A stretch of DNA of 12,594 bases from Porticoccaceae bacterium (GCA_017858295.1 JAFMBU010000036.1:1-12594), one strand, 5' to 3'. Shown: positions 1-7,174, counted from the first letter of the stretch. Translations and numbers: made by a program. The notes: generated by a model from the letters alone, not told the origin.

Positions 1-42
1 TGTTAGTTAGCCTGTGTTAGTTAGCCTGTATTAGTTAGCCTG
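1..42. repeat. Three tandem 14-bp repeats, possibly truncated by the window edge
   Basis: Three head-to-tail 14-base units occupy 1-14, 15-28 and 29-42. The first two are identical (TGTTAGTTAGCCTG) and the third differs at one base (TATTAGTTAGCCTG). The core TAGCCT appears twice more at 53-58 and 66-71, and the last copy overlaps the alkB stop codon. On the alkB strand each unit carries TAACTAA, so stop codons recur in the array. The array begins at base 1, so its true length is unknown. It may be a simple slippage-derived repeat. No function can be read from it. Confidence 0.85.
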
Positions 43-69
43 CCCACAGGTGTAGCCTTTGAAAATAGC

Positions 70-678
70 CTACTCAGCCATATAGCGAAAGGTAAAATTA
101 ACCCGGGCTTGGTCAACCTTCTTGGTTTTGGCTATTCGGTGCTGCCAGTATGTCTGAATACCAGCCCCCATAAGCAATAGCGAGCCGTGGGGCAGAGAAA
201 TATCGAGACGTTCTTTAGTGAGATTGTGGCGCAGTTGAAAGACCCGCTCAGCACCCAAACTCAGGGATGCCACCAGAGGCTCAAAACCCAGCTCTGCTTC
301 GTCATCCGCATGCCAGTCAACACTGTCCGAGCCATCGCGGTAATAGTTCACCAGGGCCCGATTAAAGGACTCCCCAGACTGAACTTCGATTTTCTCGCGG
401 AGCTCATCTATCCAATTGGGAAAGGCCACCGCTTGCAAGCGAATATTGGAGTAGGTGTAACTGGTTTTCGGGTTGCCAAACCATTGCTGCAAGCGGGGAA
501 TAGGAATTGTCTTGCCAGCGATTCTAATCACATCACTGCGCCAGTCAATATCATTTATAGACTTACTGAGTAGGCTATCTGCCCTCTCTCCATCGAGCCA
601 ATTGGGCCAGAAGGTAATCTGACTTTGACGCGTCTCGGTCAACGGAAGCGGTATTAGCTGGTGATCAAAAAGGTCCAT
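70..678 (-). CDS. AlkB-like 2-oxoglutarate/Fe(II)-dependent dioxygenase
   Basis: This 202-residue protein belongs to the AlkB family, which oxidatively removes alkyl groups from damaged nucleic acid bases using Fe(II), O2 and 2-oxoglutarate. The iron ligands are visible as H123 and D125 in the NYYRDGSDSVDWHADDE stretch (111-127) and H180 in WQHR. The 2-oxoglutarate-binding RxNxTxR motif is R192, N194, T196 and R198. PRLQQWFG at 61-68 resembles the substrate-side segment of the ALKBH2/ALKBH3 branch more than classic E. coli AlkB. The start is the ATG at 678, which lies three bases after the murB stop (TGA CCT ATG), so translation is probably coupled to murB. No Ada-type regulator or adaptive-response gene is adjacent, so alkylation induction is not indicated. 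The family call is firm. Whether the substrate is DNA, RNA or something else is inference. Confidence 0.92.
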   Translation of the reverse strand: MDLFDHQLIPLPLTETRQSQITFWPNWLDGERADSLLSKSINDIDWRSDVIRIAGKTIPIPRLQQWFGNPKTSYTYSNIRLQAVAFPNWIDELREKIEVQSGESFNRALVNYYRDGSDSVDWHADDEAELGFEPLVASLSLGAERVFQLRHNLTKERLDISLPHGSLLLMGAGIQTYWQHRIAKTKKVDQARVNFTFRYMAE

Positions 679-681
679 AGG

Positions 682-1710
682 TCAGTCGCCATAAACTCTG
701 GGTTCAATTTCCAGATCAATCTCGAAGCGCTGGGACACTGCAGTACGCACCTCGTCTGCTAGGGCTAAGAGCTGAGCGCCACTGCCGCCACCAGAGTTAA
801 CCAGAACTAGCGCCTGCTGCTGATGCACGCCTACCGGCCCTCGCACTGCACCTTTAAGACCGCACTGCTCAATCAGCCAACCTGCGGGCACTTTGAAATC
901 ACCATTGACCTGGGGGTAGCTGGGCATATGAGGATACTGCTGGGATAGCGCCGAAGCCTGCACCTGAGGAACTATTGGATTTTTAAAAAAACTGCCAGCA
1001 TTGGGAATAATGTTGGGGTCAGGGAGTTTTGCCGAGCGAATCTCACAGACCATGGCGCTGACCAGCTCTGGGGTAATCGCCGCCACAGAATCCGCATACT
1101 TATCGATAGCGGTCTGCAATGCTGGATACTGAATATTGACCTTAGGCTCTGTGCTCAGGGCCAGCGTGATATCGACAATAATATAGCGGTCCCGGCCAAT
1201 ATTTTTAAACAGACTGTCTCTGTAGCCAAAGTCACAGGCGGCTTTATCAAATTTGACCATTGCCCCGGATTGCTTATCTATGGCGGTGAGTGAGACAAAT
1301 AAATCAGCTAACTCAACACCGTAAGCACCAATATTCTGGATTGCCGCAGCCCCCATATTGCCGGGTATCAGCGATAGATTCTCCAACCCATACCAGCCCT
1401 GTTTTAAGCAATGCAGCACTTGATCATGCCAATTTTCACCTGCGGAAAAAGTCACTTCAACAGCCTGACCCATAACCTTATGGCTTAAACCCTTGAGCTC
1501 AACACTCAGCACCAAGCCAGCTATATCCCCTGCCAGCACTATATTGCTGCCGCCACCAAGTGGCGTCACCGATAGATTCTTGGAACGGGCAAATTCTAAT
1601 GCTGCGAATAGCTCAACAGTAGTCCGAACGGCACAAAAATACTCTGCAACTGCTGGCAGTGCCAAGCTGTTGTAGGGTTGCAGTGACACTTTTTCGTGAA
1701 TAGTCGGCAT
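682..1710 (-). CDS. murB: UDP-N-acetylenolpyruvoylglucosamine reductase
   Basis: MurB reduces UDP-GlcNAc-enolpyruvate to UDP-MurNAc with NADPH and FAD, the second committed step of cytoplasmic peptidoglycan precursor synthesis. Visible motifs, numbered from the ATG, are the FAD-binding LGGGSN (51-56), IPGNMGAAAIQNIGAYG (115-131), YRDS (163-166), NAGSFF (237-242) with the proton-donating Ser240, PAGWLIEQCGLKG (275-287), and a C-terminal EIEPRV with the candidate catalytic Glu336. At 342 residues it matches the E. coli-type (type I) enzyme. An in-frame TTG sits one codon upstream, but the ATG at 1710 overlaps the phosphatase stop as TGATG, which favours it. Position 123 is Ala in GAAAIQ where Pro is more usual, a minor substitution. 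It is followed by alkB after three bases. Confidence 0.97.
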   Translation of the reverse strand: MPTIHEKVSLQPYNSLALPAVAEYFCAVRTTVELFAALEFARSKNLSVTPLGGGSNIVLAGDIAGLVLSVELKGLSHKVMGQAVEVTFSAGENWHDQVLHCLKQGWYGLENLSLIPGNMGAAAIQNIGAYGVELADLFVSLTAIDKQSGAMVKFDKAACDFGYRDSLFKNIGRDRYIIVDITLALSTEPKVNIQYPALQTAIDKYADSVAAITPELVSAMVCEIRSAKLPDPNIIPNAGSFFKNPIVPQVQASALSQQYPHMPSYPQVNGDFKVPAGWLIEQCGLKGAVRGPVGVHQQQALVLVNSGGGSGAQLLALADEVRTAVSQRFEIDLEIEPRVYGD

Positions 1711-2216
1711 CAAAGGCCTAACGCTTGGGGATGACTGGATTGAATATGTCGCAACAACCCACGGGAAGCATCTTCAACCAGACCAAAGACCAATTCAAAC
1801 CCATCTTCGCCACCGTAATAGGGGTCGGGAACTTCCTGCACTGCAGACTGCTCGGAGAAATCGAGAAACAAACCCAAGTGACCGGCGTATCCCTCTGGTT
1901 GCATAGCGCGCAGATCTTTGAGGTTGGCATTATCCATGGCGATTATGTAATCAAATTGATTAAAGTCGGCGCTAGTCACCAAGCGGGCTCGCAACCCACT
2001 GAGGTCATAACCTTTGGCCGCAGCCACCTGAGCTGTGCGCTGATCCGGGGCATGGTCTAGGTGCCAGTCTCCGGTGCCTGCTGAGTCGACCTGGATAAGA
2101 TCGCTGTAACCTGCCTGCTCTACCAGCTTAGCAAATACGCCATGGGCTGTAGGTGAACGGCAGATATTACCCAGACAGACAAATAGGACCGATAGTTGAG
2201 TTGCTGTAGTCGCCAT
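1710..2216 (-). CDS. Low-molecular-weight protein-tyrosine phosphatase
   Basis: This is a 168-residue cytoplasmic enzyme of the LMW-PTP family, which hydrolyses phosphotyrosine and related phosphoesters through a cysteinyl-phosphate intermediate. The active-site P-loop CLGNICRS is at 14-21, with nucleophile Cys14 and phosphate-binding Arg20. The general-acid loop VPDPYYGG is at 129-136, with Asp131. VDSAGTGDWHLDHAPDQR (43-60) and GYDLSGLRARLV (69-80) are typical of the family. The length is slightly above the usual 150-160. The ATG at 2216 is preceded by GAGG with a 5-base spacer. Its TGA shares a base with the murB ATG, so the two are translationally coupled. A homologue between kdsB and murB is also known in pseudomonads. 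No tyrosine kinase or polysaccharide export gene is present, so its substrate cannot be inferred. Confidence 0.94.
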   Translation of the reverse strand: MATTATQLSVLFVCLGNICRSPTAHGVFAKLVEQAGYSDLIQVDSAGTGDWHLDHAPDQRTAQVAAAKGYDLSGLRARLVTSADFNQFDYIIAMDNANLKDLRAMQPEGYAGHLGLFLDFSEQSAVQEVPDPYYGGEDGFELVFGLVEDASRGLLRHIQSSHPQALGL

Positions 2217-2306
2217 ACTGACCTCAGAATTGCAATAAGCTAGAATTTCATTAGGGTTAAAATACAGTTAAAATATTATTTAAGTTTCTTTCATAACCTA
2301 TTGTTA
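2217..2306. promoter_or_regulatory. AT-rich spacer with two 9-bp direct repeats, possible promoter region
   Basis: This 90-base spacer separates the kdsB stop from the phosphatase start and is clearly richer in AT than the flanking genes. It contains GTTAAAATA twice, at 2256-2264 and 2267-2275, offset by 11 bases or about one helical turn. That is compatible with a direct-repeat protein site or an A/T promoter element. I found no convincing -35/-10 pair and no strong hairpin terminator for kdsB. It is the largest gap in the minus-strand block downstream of comEC and the most likely place for a separate promoter for the phosphatase-murB-alkB unit. Confidence 0.3.
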
Positions 2307-3074
2307 TTATTTGATTTTTAGCAGCTCTACAACCACCTGCAAATCTTCCTCTGTATCTATCCCAGCGGGCACTGGCTGCAGTGCCGGTGCTGCGTGAATC
2401 GCCACCCCGTGCCACATAAAACGCAGCTGCTCGAGCTTTTCTGTGGCTTCAATCGGCGCCACCGGCCAGGTAACAAAGTCATTAAGTTCTTTTACTCTGT
2501 AGGCATAGATACCTATATGGCGACTAAAATTATAGCTTTCAGGTAGAGCCTCATCGGCATTAGCCGAGTCGATTAAATCTCGCGGCCAGGGAATTGGTGC
2601 GCGGCTAAAGTACAGCCCAATAGATTGCTTATTGCTCACCAGTTTAACCACATTGGGATTGCGCAGATCAGCATAGGTCTCGATAGGTTCAGACAGTGTC
2701 GCCACTCCAGCCTGAGGATTGGCGGCGAGATTACTGGCTACCTGATCGATCACTGCTGGCGGAATCAATGGTTCATCCCCCTGGACATTGACCACTATTG
2801 CATCGTCGGCCAAACCCAATAGTGCCGCCACCTCTTGCAGTCGGTCAGTGCCGGATGGATGATCCGCTCTGGTCATACAGACTTCAGCACCAAACTCAAG
2901 TGCGGCCGCTTCAATGCGCGGATCGTCGGTGGCAATAACCACTCGCTGAGCCGCGCTCTTGCCAGCCTGCTCCCAGACCCGCTGAATCATTGGCTTGCCG
3001 GCAATATCCCGCAGGGGCTTGCCCGGCAGGCGCATGGAACCGAAACGGGCTGGAATAATTACTGTAAATTGCAT
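2307..3074 (-). CDS. kdsB: 3-deoxy-manno-octulosonate cytidylyltransferase (CMP-Kdo synthetase)
   Basis: KdsB activates Kdo with CTP to give CMP-Kdo, the donor for the inner-core sugars on lipid A. It is a cytoplasmic sugar nucleotidyltransferase. Numbered from the ATG at 3074, motifs are the nucleotide-binding IPARFGSMRLPGKPL (7-21), DHPSGTDRL (71-79), NVQGDEPLIP (96-105) with the metal-binding Asp100, RHIGIYAYR (185-193), EATEKLEQLR (209-218) and PAGIDTEEDL (236-245) with the second metal-binding Asp240. It is 255 residues, close to the family norm of about 250. An ATG at 3092 would add six residues, but 3074 is chosen because AGAGG sits four bases upstream and the protein then begins MQFTVIIPAR as family members do. 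It lies 28 bases after lpxK. Confidence 0.97.
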   Translation of the reverse strand: MQFTVIIPARFGSMRLPGKPLRDIAGKPMIQRVWEQAGKSAAQRVVIATDDPRIEAAALEFGAEVCMTRADHPSGTDRLQEVAALLGLADDAIVVNVQGDEPLIPPAVIDQVASNLAANPQAGVATLSEPIETYADLRNPNVVKLVSNKQSIGLYFSRAPIPWPRDLIDSANADEALPESYNFSRHIGIYAYRVKELNDFVTWPVAPIEATEKLEQLRFMWHGVAIHAAPALQPVPAGIDTEEDLQVVVELLKIK

Positions 3075-3078
3075 AGAA

Positions 3079-3083
3079 CCTCT
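3079..3083 (-). promoter_or_regulatory. Ribosome binding site deciding the kdsB start
   Basis: AGAGG on the minus strand lies four bases before the ATG at 3074. It falls between the two candidate ATGs, so it supports 3074 over 3092. The upstream candidate has only a weak purine run before it. Confidence 0.65.
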
Positions 3084-3102
3084 AATGTGCATTGCTCTGT
3101 AT

Positions 3103-4134
3103 TTACAAGCTGCGCAACTGAGCTGCCAACCTGTCTATAAAGTCGTCTTCAATCTGCGCCTCGATCTCGAGCACCCAAATATTATCCGCAATGGAACCTT
3201 GACCAAGACTTTGCCTGTGGTCAGAGCCAAGTAACTTAACCGCATCTTTAGCCGTAACAATCACCGCCAGATCATCCCCAAAGCTTAGATCCTCTGGGCC
3301 CAGAGCCTGATGATCATTGTGACTGTGAAGCTCGGCTTCTAGCCCCAAAGATGCCAATGTATTGGCAAAGCGCTGAGGATTGCCTATAGCCGCCACTGCA
3401 TGGACAGCCTTGCTTTGCTGCTCAGTCAGCCACTGATCAATTGCCTGACTGACCCCGGAACAGAGCTGAGTCATTCTCCGCGGCGCTATTTGCATCTGCT
3501 CACAGGGAACGCCGAGGTTAACCGGCATGCCGCCATTAACCACGACAAAATCCGCTTGCTGTAACCGCTCTGGGCTTTCACGGAGCGGCCCAGCGGGCAG
3601 ACAGCGACCATTGCCAAAACCACGCTCACCGTCCACCACCACTATTTCTATATCGCGATGCAATCTGTAATGCTGTAAGCCATCATCACTAAGCACCAGA
3701 TCGCAGTCACTGTGATCAAGTAAATAGGCAACCGCAGCATTGCGGTCGGCGTCGACCACCACCGGGCACTGGGCCAACTGAGCAATTAGCAAGGGCTCAT
3801 CGCCGCTCGCGGCCACAGGGGTCTGGGCATTGACGAATAATGGGTAGCTTGCGGCTTTGCCGCCATAGCCGCGACTGACCACGCCGGGCTTAAAACCCCG
3901 CTGTTTCAGCGCTGCTACCAGGGCCACGATCAGTGGTGTCTTACCGCTGCCCCCCACTGAGATATTGCCCACAATCACTACCGGCGCAGTAAAGCGTTGA
4001 CCCTGATAGCGCCACTGAAGATAGCGCCGACGCCAACCTGAGATGGCGCGAAACAACCAAGACAATGGCAACAGCAGTTTTAGCCAGAGACTATCCCGCT
4101 GCCAAGCGTGGGTTATACGCTGCTCAAGAGACAA
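3103..4134 (-). CDS. lpxK: Tetraacyldisaccharide 4'-kinase
   Basis: LpxK phosphorylates the 4' position of tetraacyldisaccharide 1-phosphate to make lipid IVA, using ATP at the inner face of the inner membrane. An N-terminal hydrophobic anchor (about 16-32, LWLKLLLPLSWLFRAIS) precedes an unusual-fold P-loop, VGNISVGGSGKTP (55-67). RGYGG (88-92), the LSDDGLQH stretch (148-155), LPAGPLRE (179-186), GNPQRF (251-256) and VTAKDAVK (293-300) are all family signatures. At 343 residues it has normal length. The start appears to be TTG at 4134, two bases after the msbA TAG, because no ATG or GTG lies early enough to keep the conserved anchor. AGAGG lies about ten bases upstream. The order msbA-lpxK-kdsB puts three successive lipid A/core functions together. 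Confidence 0.96.
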   Translation of the reverse strand: MSLEQRITHAWQRDSLWLKLLLPLSWLFRAISGWRRRYLQWRYQGQRFTAPVVIVGNISVGGSGKTPLIVALVAALKQRGFKPGVVSRGYGGKAASYPLFVNAQTPVAASGDEPLLIAQLAQCPVVVDADRNAAVAYLLDHSDCDLVLSDDGLQHYRLHRDIEIVVVDGERGFGNGRCLPAGPLRESPERLQQADFVVVNGGMPVNLGVPCEQMQIAPRRMTQLCSGVSQAIDQWLTEQQSKAVHAVAAIGNPQRFANTLASLGLEAELHSHNDHQALGPEDLSFGDDLAVIVTAKDAVKLLGSDHRQSLGQGSIADNIWVLEIEAQIEDDFIDRLAAQLRSL

Positions 4135-4136
4135 GC

Positions 4137-5987
4137 CTAGACTGCCTCTGGCTCATTAAACTGTTGCCGATAGAGCTGAGAATAGCGCCCCTCTAAAGCC
4201 AGTAGTTCATCGTGGCTGCCCTGCTCAATAATACGTCCGCTCTCCATCACTAGGATGCGGTCGGCTTTCTCAATAGTACTCAGACGATGAGCAATGACAA
4301 ACGTGGTGCGGGATTTCATTAACTCTTCCAGGGCCGCCTGAATATAGCGCTCTGAATCTGTATCCAGTGCCGAAGTGGCCTCGTCAAGGATCAGCACTGG
4401 GGCATCTTTTAACAGCGCCCGAGCAATTGCCAGACGCTGGCGCTGACCGCCAGAGAGCATCACGCCATCGTCGCCGATCATAGTGTCGTAAGCATCCGCC
4501 ATCTGCTCAATAAACTTATCCGCATAGGCTATTTTGGTGGCCGCCTTGACCTGTTCCAGCGAGCGATTAGCCAGCTCGCCATAGGCGATATTGTTGCGCA
4601 CCGTGTCATTAAATAGGGTGACATTCTGACTCACCTGGGCGATATGCTTGCGTAAATTAGGCAGTTTAAAGTCATTAACATCGACGCCATCGAGAAGAAT
4701 TTGCCCCTCACCATGATTGTAAAATCGTGTAATCAAACTCGCGAGAGTGGTCTTGCCACTTCCTGAAGAGCCCACTAGCGCAACGGTTTCACCTGGCTTG
4801 ACGCTGAAGTTAATGTCTTCGAGTATCAATGGACCATTGTCGTTATAGCGAAAATTGATATCCTTAAACTCAACTCGACCAATTACCGACTCCAGCTCGA
4901 CAGTGCCGCCATCCCGCTCTGGCGTGGCATCAAGGATTTCGAAAATCGATTCTGCAGCAGCTATGCCCTTTTGGATATCGCTGTTCACTTCGGTGATCTG
5001 GCGGATCGGCTTGATCAACATACCTGAGGCCACCAGAAAAGTGATAAAACTGCCAGTGCTCATGGTCTCAAGAATGGCTGGACTGAGCATAAAACTGGTG
5101 ATCCCGGCAAAGGCCAGAGATACCAGCAGCATCACCAGCGGATTGCTAATGCCCTCGGTCAGTGCCATCTTCATATTCTGCCGACGGTTGCTCTGACTGG
5201 CCAGCTGAATACGCGCACGCTCGTTCTCCATACCGCCAAACATACGCACTTCTTGGTAACCGCTAACCACTTCTTGAGTGACATGGGTAACATCACCCAT
5301 AGCACCCTGAATTCGTGTGCTAATCATTCTAAAGCGCTTGCTCACCAAAGAAACGACCAAGGCAACAAAGGGCATTACGGCGAGAAAGAACAGGGTTAAT
5401 TTCCAGTTTACATAAAATAGATAGCCCATCAGACCCAAGACCAAACTGCCCTGCTGCAGCAGTGTTTTTAGGGCTTTGGTGCTGGCTTGTGTGACCTGCT
5501 GAACATTAAAGGTAACCACCGAGACCAGATGGCCGGACATAGAGCGATCAAAAAACTCAAAGGGCAGCTGCAGATATTTTTCAAAGATATCCACTCGCAG
5601 AGCGTGAACCAGATAGTTGGAGACATAGGCTAGCCCGTAGCTGCCAATCAGATAACCGATACCGCGCAAGACGCTGATAACCACCAAAAAAAACGGAATC
5701 ACCAACCAGGGTTTTTCTACCATAAGATCGCCCAAAAGCGCCTCGGCGAACATCGCTGTCATGCCGGTCTGGGGCATACCCACAGAGTTGGCTTCAGCCG
5801 CTCCTGTGCTGGTAAGTGTGCCAACCGTATCGGTGATAAAACCCAGTAGATCGACAAACGCCACTTCCGCAAAGGAGTGCAGCACCAAGCCAAATATACT
5901 GACTACAAAGGCCAGCCAGTAACGGCGAACATACTTTAACAGGCGCAAATAAGTGGAGGCACCGGTCGGGACAATCTTGTCGCTCAT
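4137..5987 (-). CDS. msbA: Lipid A export ABC transporter, permease and ATPase fused (MsbA type)
   Basis: This 616-residue half-transporter dimerises in the inner membrane and flips core-lipid A to the periplasmic leaflet. The N-terminal membrane domain has about six helices over residues 20-340. The ATPase domain shows Walker A GSSGSGKTT (406-414), the Q-loop near Gln454, signature LSGGQ (511-515), Walker B VLILDEATSA (531-540) and H-loop His567 in IAHRLS. The segment at about 51-95 between the first two helices is long and Gly/Thr/Ala-rich, which helps explain a length above the roughly 580 residues of E. coli MsbA. A TTG at 6020 would extend it by eleven polar residues into exbD. The ATG at 5987 (MSDKIVP), four bases after the exbD stop, is preferred. 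Its place beside lpxK supports MsbA over a general multidrug exporter. Confidence 0.93.
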   Translation of the reverse strand: MSDKIVPTGASTYLRLLKYVRRYWLAFVVSIFGLVLHSFAEVAFVDLLGFITDTVGTLTSTGAAEANSVGMPQTGMTAMFAEALLGDLMVEKPWLVIPFFLVVISVLRGIGYLIGSYGLAYVSNYLVHALRVDIFEKYLQLPFEFFDRSMSGHLVSVVTFNVQQVTQASTKALKTLLQQGSLVLGLMGYLFYVNWKLTLFFLAVMPFVALVVSLVSKRFRMISTRIQGAMGDVTHVTQEVVSGYQEVRMFGGMENERARIQLASQSNRRQNMKMALTEGISNPLVMLLVSLAFAGITSFMLSPAILETMSTGSFITFLVASGMLIKPIRQITEVNSDIQKGIAAAESIFEILDATPERDGGTVELESVIGRVEFKDINFRYNDNGPLILEDINFSVKPGETVALVGSSGSGKTTLASLITRFYNHGEGQILLDGVDVNDFKLPNLRKHIAQVSQNVTLFNDTVRNNIAYGELANRSLEQVKAATKIAYADKFIEQMADAYDTMIGDDGVMLSGGQRQRLAIARALLKDAPVLILDEATSALDTDSERYIQAALEELMKSRTTFVIAHRLSTIEKADRILVMESGRIIEQGSHDELLALEGRYSQLYRQQFNEPEAV

Positions 5988-5991
5988 ATTG

Positions 5992-6411
5992 TTATGGCTC
6001 TTGTGGCTGTTGCGTTGCAATATTTAGTGTTTCAAATCCTAACCTGCCCGCAGCATCCATGGCGGTAATCACAGCTTGGTGTGTAGACAGCGCATCGGCG
6101 GTAATCACCAATGGCATCTTGTTATCCCCAGCCGAAGCATCCTTTAAGGCAGCCATAATGGTCTTGATATCGCGATTTATCAAACTTTGTCCGTCAACCG
6201 CATAGCTGCCATCTTTGGAGACCACCAATTCCACTACTTTTTCCTCCCTGGCGATACTCTCAGCCTCAGCCTCAGGAAGGCTGATTAGCATACGCGTCTC
6301 ACGGGTAAAGGTGGTAGTGACCATAAAGAAAATCAACAGCAAAAACACCACATCTATCAATGGTGTTAGATTAATACTGTTGTCTCGCTGGGGGCGGCGG
6401 GGAAACTTCAC
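5992..6411 (-). CDS. exbD: ExbD/TolR-family proton-channel subunit
   Basis: This 139-residue protein has one N-terminal membrane helix (about 18-36) and a periplasmic domain. It partners the ExbB-like protein upstream to turn the proton motive force into mechanical work at the outer membrane. NLTPLIDVVFLLLIFFM (14-30) contains the conserved membrane Asp20 that carries protons. The periplasmic part (about 55-135) has the usual ExbD fold pattern. The start is GTG at 6411; no ATG, GTG or TTG lies further upstream in frame before a stop, and the resulting MKFPRRPQRD terminus fits the family. The GTG has no good Shine-Dalgarno sequence, but it overlaps the stop of a 17-codon frame by four bases, so translation may be coupled. 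Exb and Tol pairs cannot be separated from sequence alone, and no tonB or tolA is present here. Confidence 0.92.
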   Translation of the reverse strand: MKFPRRPQRDNSINLTPLIDVVFLLLIFFMVTTTFTRETRMLISLPEAEAESIAREEKVVELVVSKDGSYAVDGQSLINRDIKTIMAALKDASAGDNKMPLVITADALSTHQAVITAMDAAGRLGFETLNIATQQPQEP

Positions 6412-6461
6412 AGCGGTTTCACGGCGAGCGCAGCAGGCAAAAATGGCGAGAGTTTAGTCAT
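6408..6461 (-). other. Possible 17-codon upstream reading frame coupled to exbD
   Basis: In the gap between exbB and exbD there is an ATG-initiated frame encoding MTKLSPFLPAALAVKPL. Its TGA overlaps the exbD GTG in a four-base GTGA. This geometry is typical of coupled bacterial genes, and exbD itself lacks a clear ribosome binding site. The ATG here has no well-placed Shine-Dalgarno sequence either. A nearer AGG precedes a different ATG at 6471 that gives only five codons. It may be chance; a peptide product is not claimed. Confidence 0.25.
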
Positions 6462-6477
6462 GGTTATTCATCGCTAC

Positions 6478-7107
6478 CTAGGACTGCCGAAACAGGTCGC
6501 TGTGCATGGCATCCACCAGCTTGGTTGCCTGCCCTTCCAACTGCACCACCAGAGACTCCACATGGCGCTCAAAATACCGGTGAGAGATCATCGCCGGAAT
6601 GGCAATAGTCAGGCCAGCTGCAGTGGTAATAAGCGCCTGAGAGATGCCCCCGGCAAGATCAGCGGCATTGCCCGTGCCGAACAGCATAATGTCGGCAAAC
6701 ACTTGAATCATACCCAGCACAGTGCCGAGTAAACCGATCAACGGTGCCATATTGGCAATCGTACTCAGCAGGGTTAAAAAACGTTCGAGTTCATGGACTA
6801 CCTGAGCTGCGGCCTCTTCGATACTGTCTTTCATAATCTCGCGGCCGTGGCCGGAGTTGCTGATACCGGCGGCAAGAATGTAGCCCAGTGGTGATGTGTC
6901 GCGCAGTTCTCGGAGACTCTCGCCGGCTAGCTCGCGATCTCGCAACTGCTGCCAGACTCGAGTGAGTAAACCGCTGGGAACAATGCGATCGGCTTTGAGG
7001 GTAATCAAGCGCTCAATGGAGATGGCGACAACGATAATCGAACAGATAAGGAGCGGCCACATAAGCCAGCCGCCAGTGAGGAAAATTTGATACACAGTGT
7101 CTTCCAT
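6478..7107 (-). CDS. exbB: ExbB/TolQ/MotA-family proton-channel protein
   Basis: This is a 209-residue inner-membrane protein with three predicted helices (about 13-34, 115-140 and 157-178) and a cytoplasmic loop between the first and second, the ExbB/TolQ arrangement. NMAPLIGLLGTVLGMIQVF (119-137) and the third-helix stretch ALITTAAGLTIAIPA (158-172) are the family's signature pore segments. It forms the oligomeric ring around ExbD. The start is ATG at 7107 with a weak upstream purine run. It lies 67 bases after comEC and 66 bases before exbD. ExbB/ExbD pairs in this comEC-lpxK context are common in gammaproteobacteria, but what they energise is not settled by sequence. The compact length excludes the large variants with periplasmic N-terminal domains. 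Confidence 0.93.
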   Translation of the reverse strand: MEDTVYQIFLTGGWLMWPLLICSIIVVAISIERLITLKADRIVPSGLLTRVWQQLRDRELAGESLRELRDTSPLGYILAAGISNSGHGREIMKDSIEEAAAQVVHELERFLTLLSTIANMAPLIGLLGTVLGMIQVFADIMLFGTGNAADLAGGISQALITTAAGLTIAIPAMISHRYFERHVESLVVQLEGQATKLVDAMHSDLFRQS

Positions 7108-7174
7108 TGAGTCGATTAGTTTTGAATCGCGACCTTAGCATAAAAGGGCTTCAGGCAAAATCTGCAATCCATGT

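Noticed and set aside
1..42. The 14-bp repeats as a CRISPR array
   Set aside because: The units abut directly with no spacers and are far too short for CRISPR repeats.
39..50. CCTG-CCCA-CAGG hairpin as the terminator of the alkB unit
   Set aside because: A four-base stem with no T-run on the minus strand is too weak to call a terminator.
1725..2060. 111-codon plus-strand frame opposite the phosphatase gene
   Set aside because: It is antisense to a clearly functional LMW-PTP coding region and shows no recognisable domain or ribosome binding site.
4855..5196. 113-codon plus-strand frame opposite msbA
   Set aside because: It is antisense to the conserved linker and membrane region of msbA, with a Ser/Ile-rich composition typical of a shadow frame.
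5988..6020. TTG start that would lengthen MsbA by eleven residues
   Set aside because: It would overlap exbD, adds a polar, non-conserved tail and has no ribosome binding site. The ATG at 5987 fits the family and the operon spacing.
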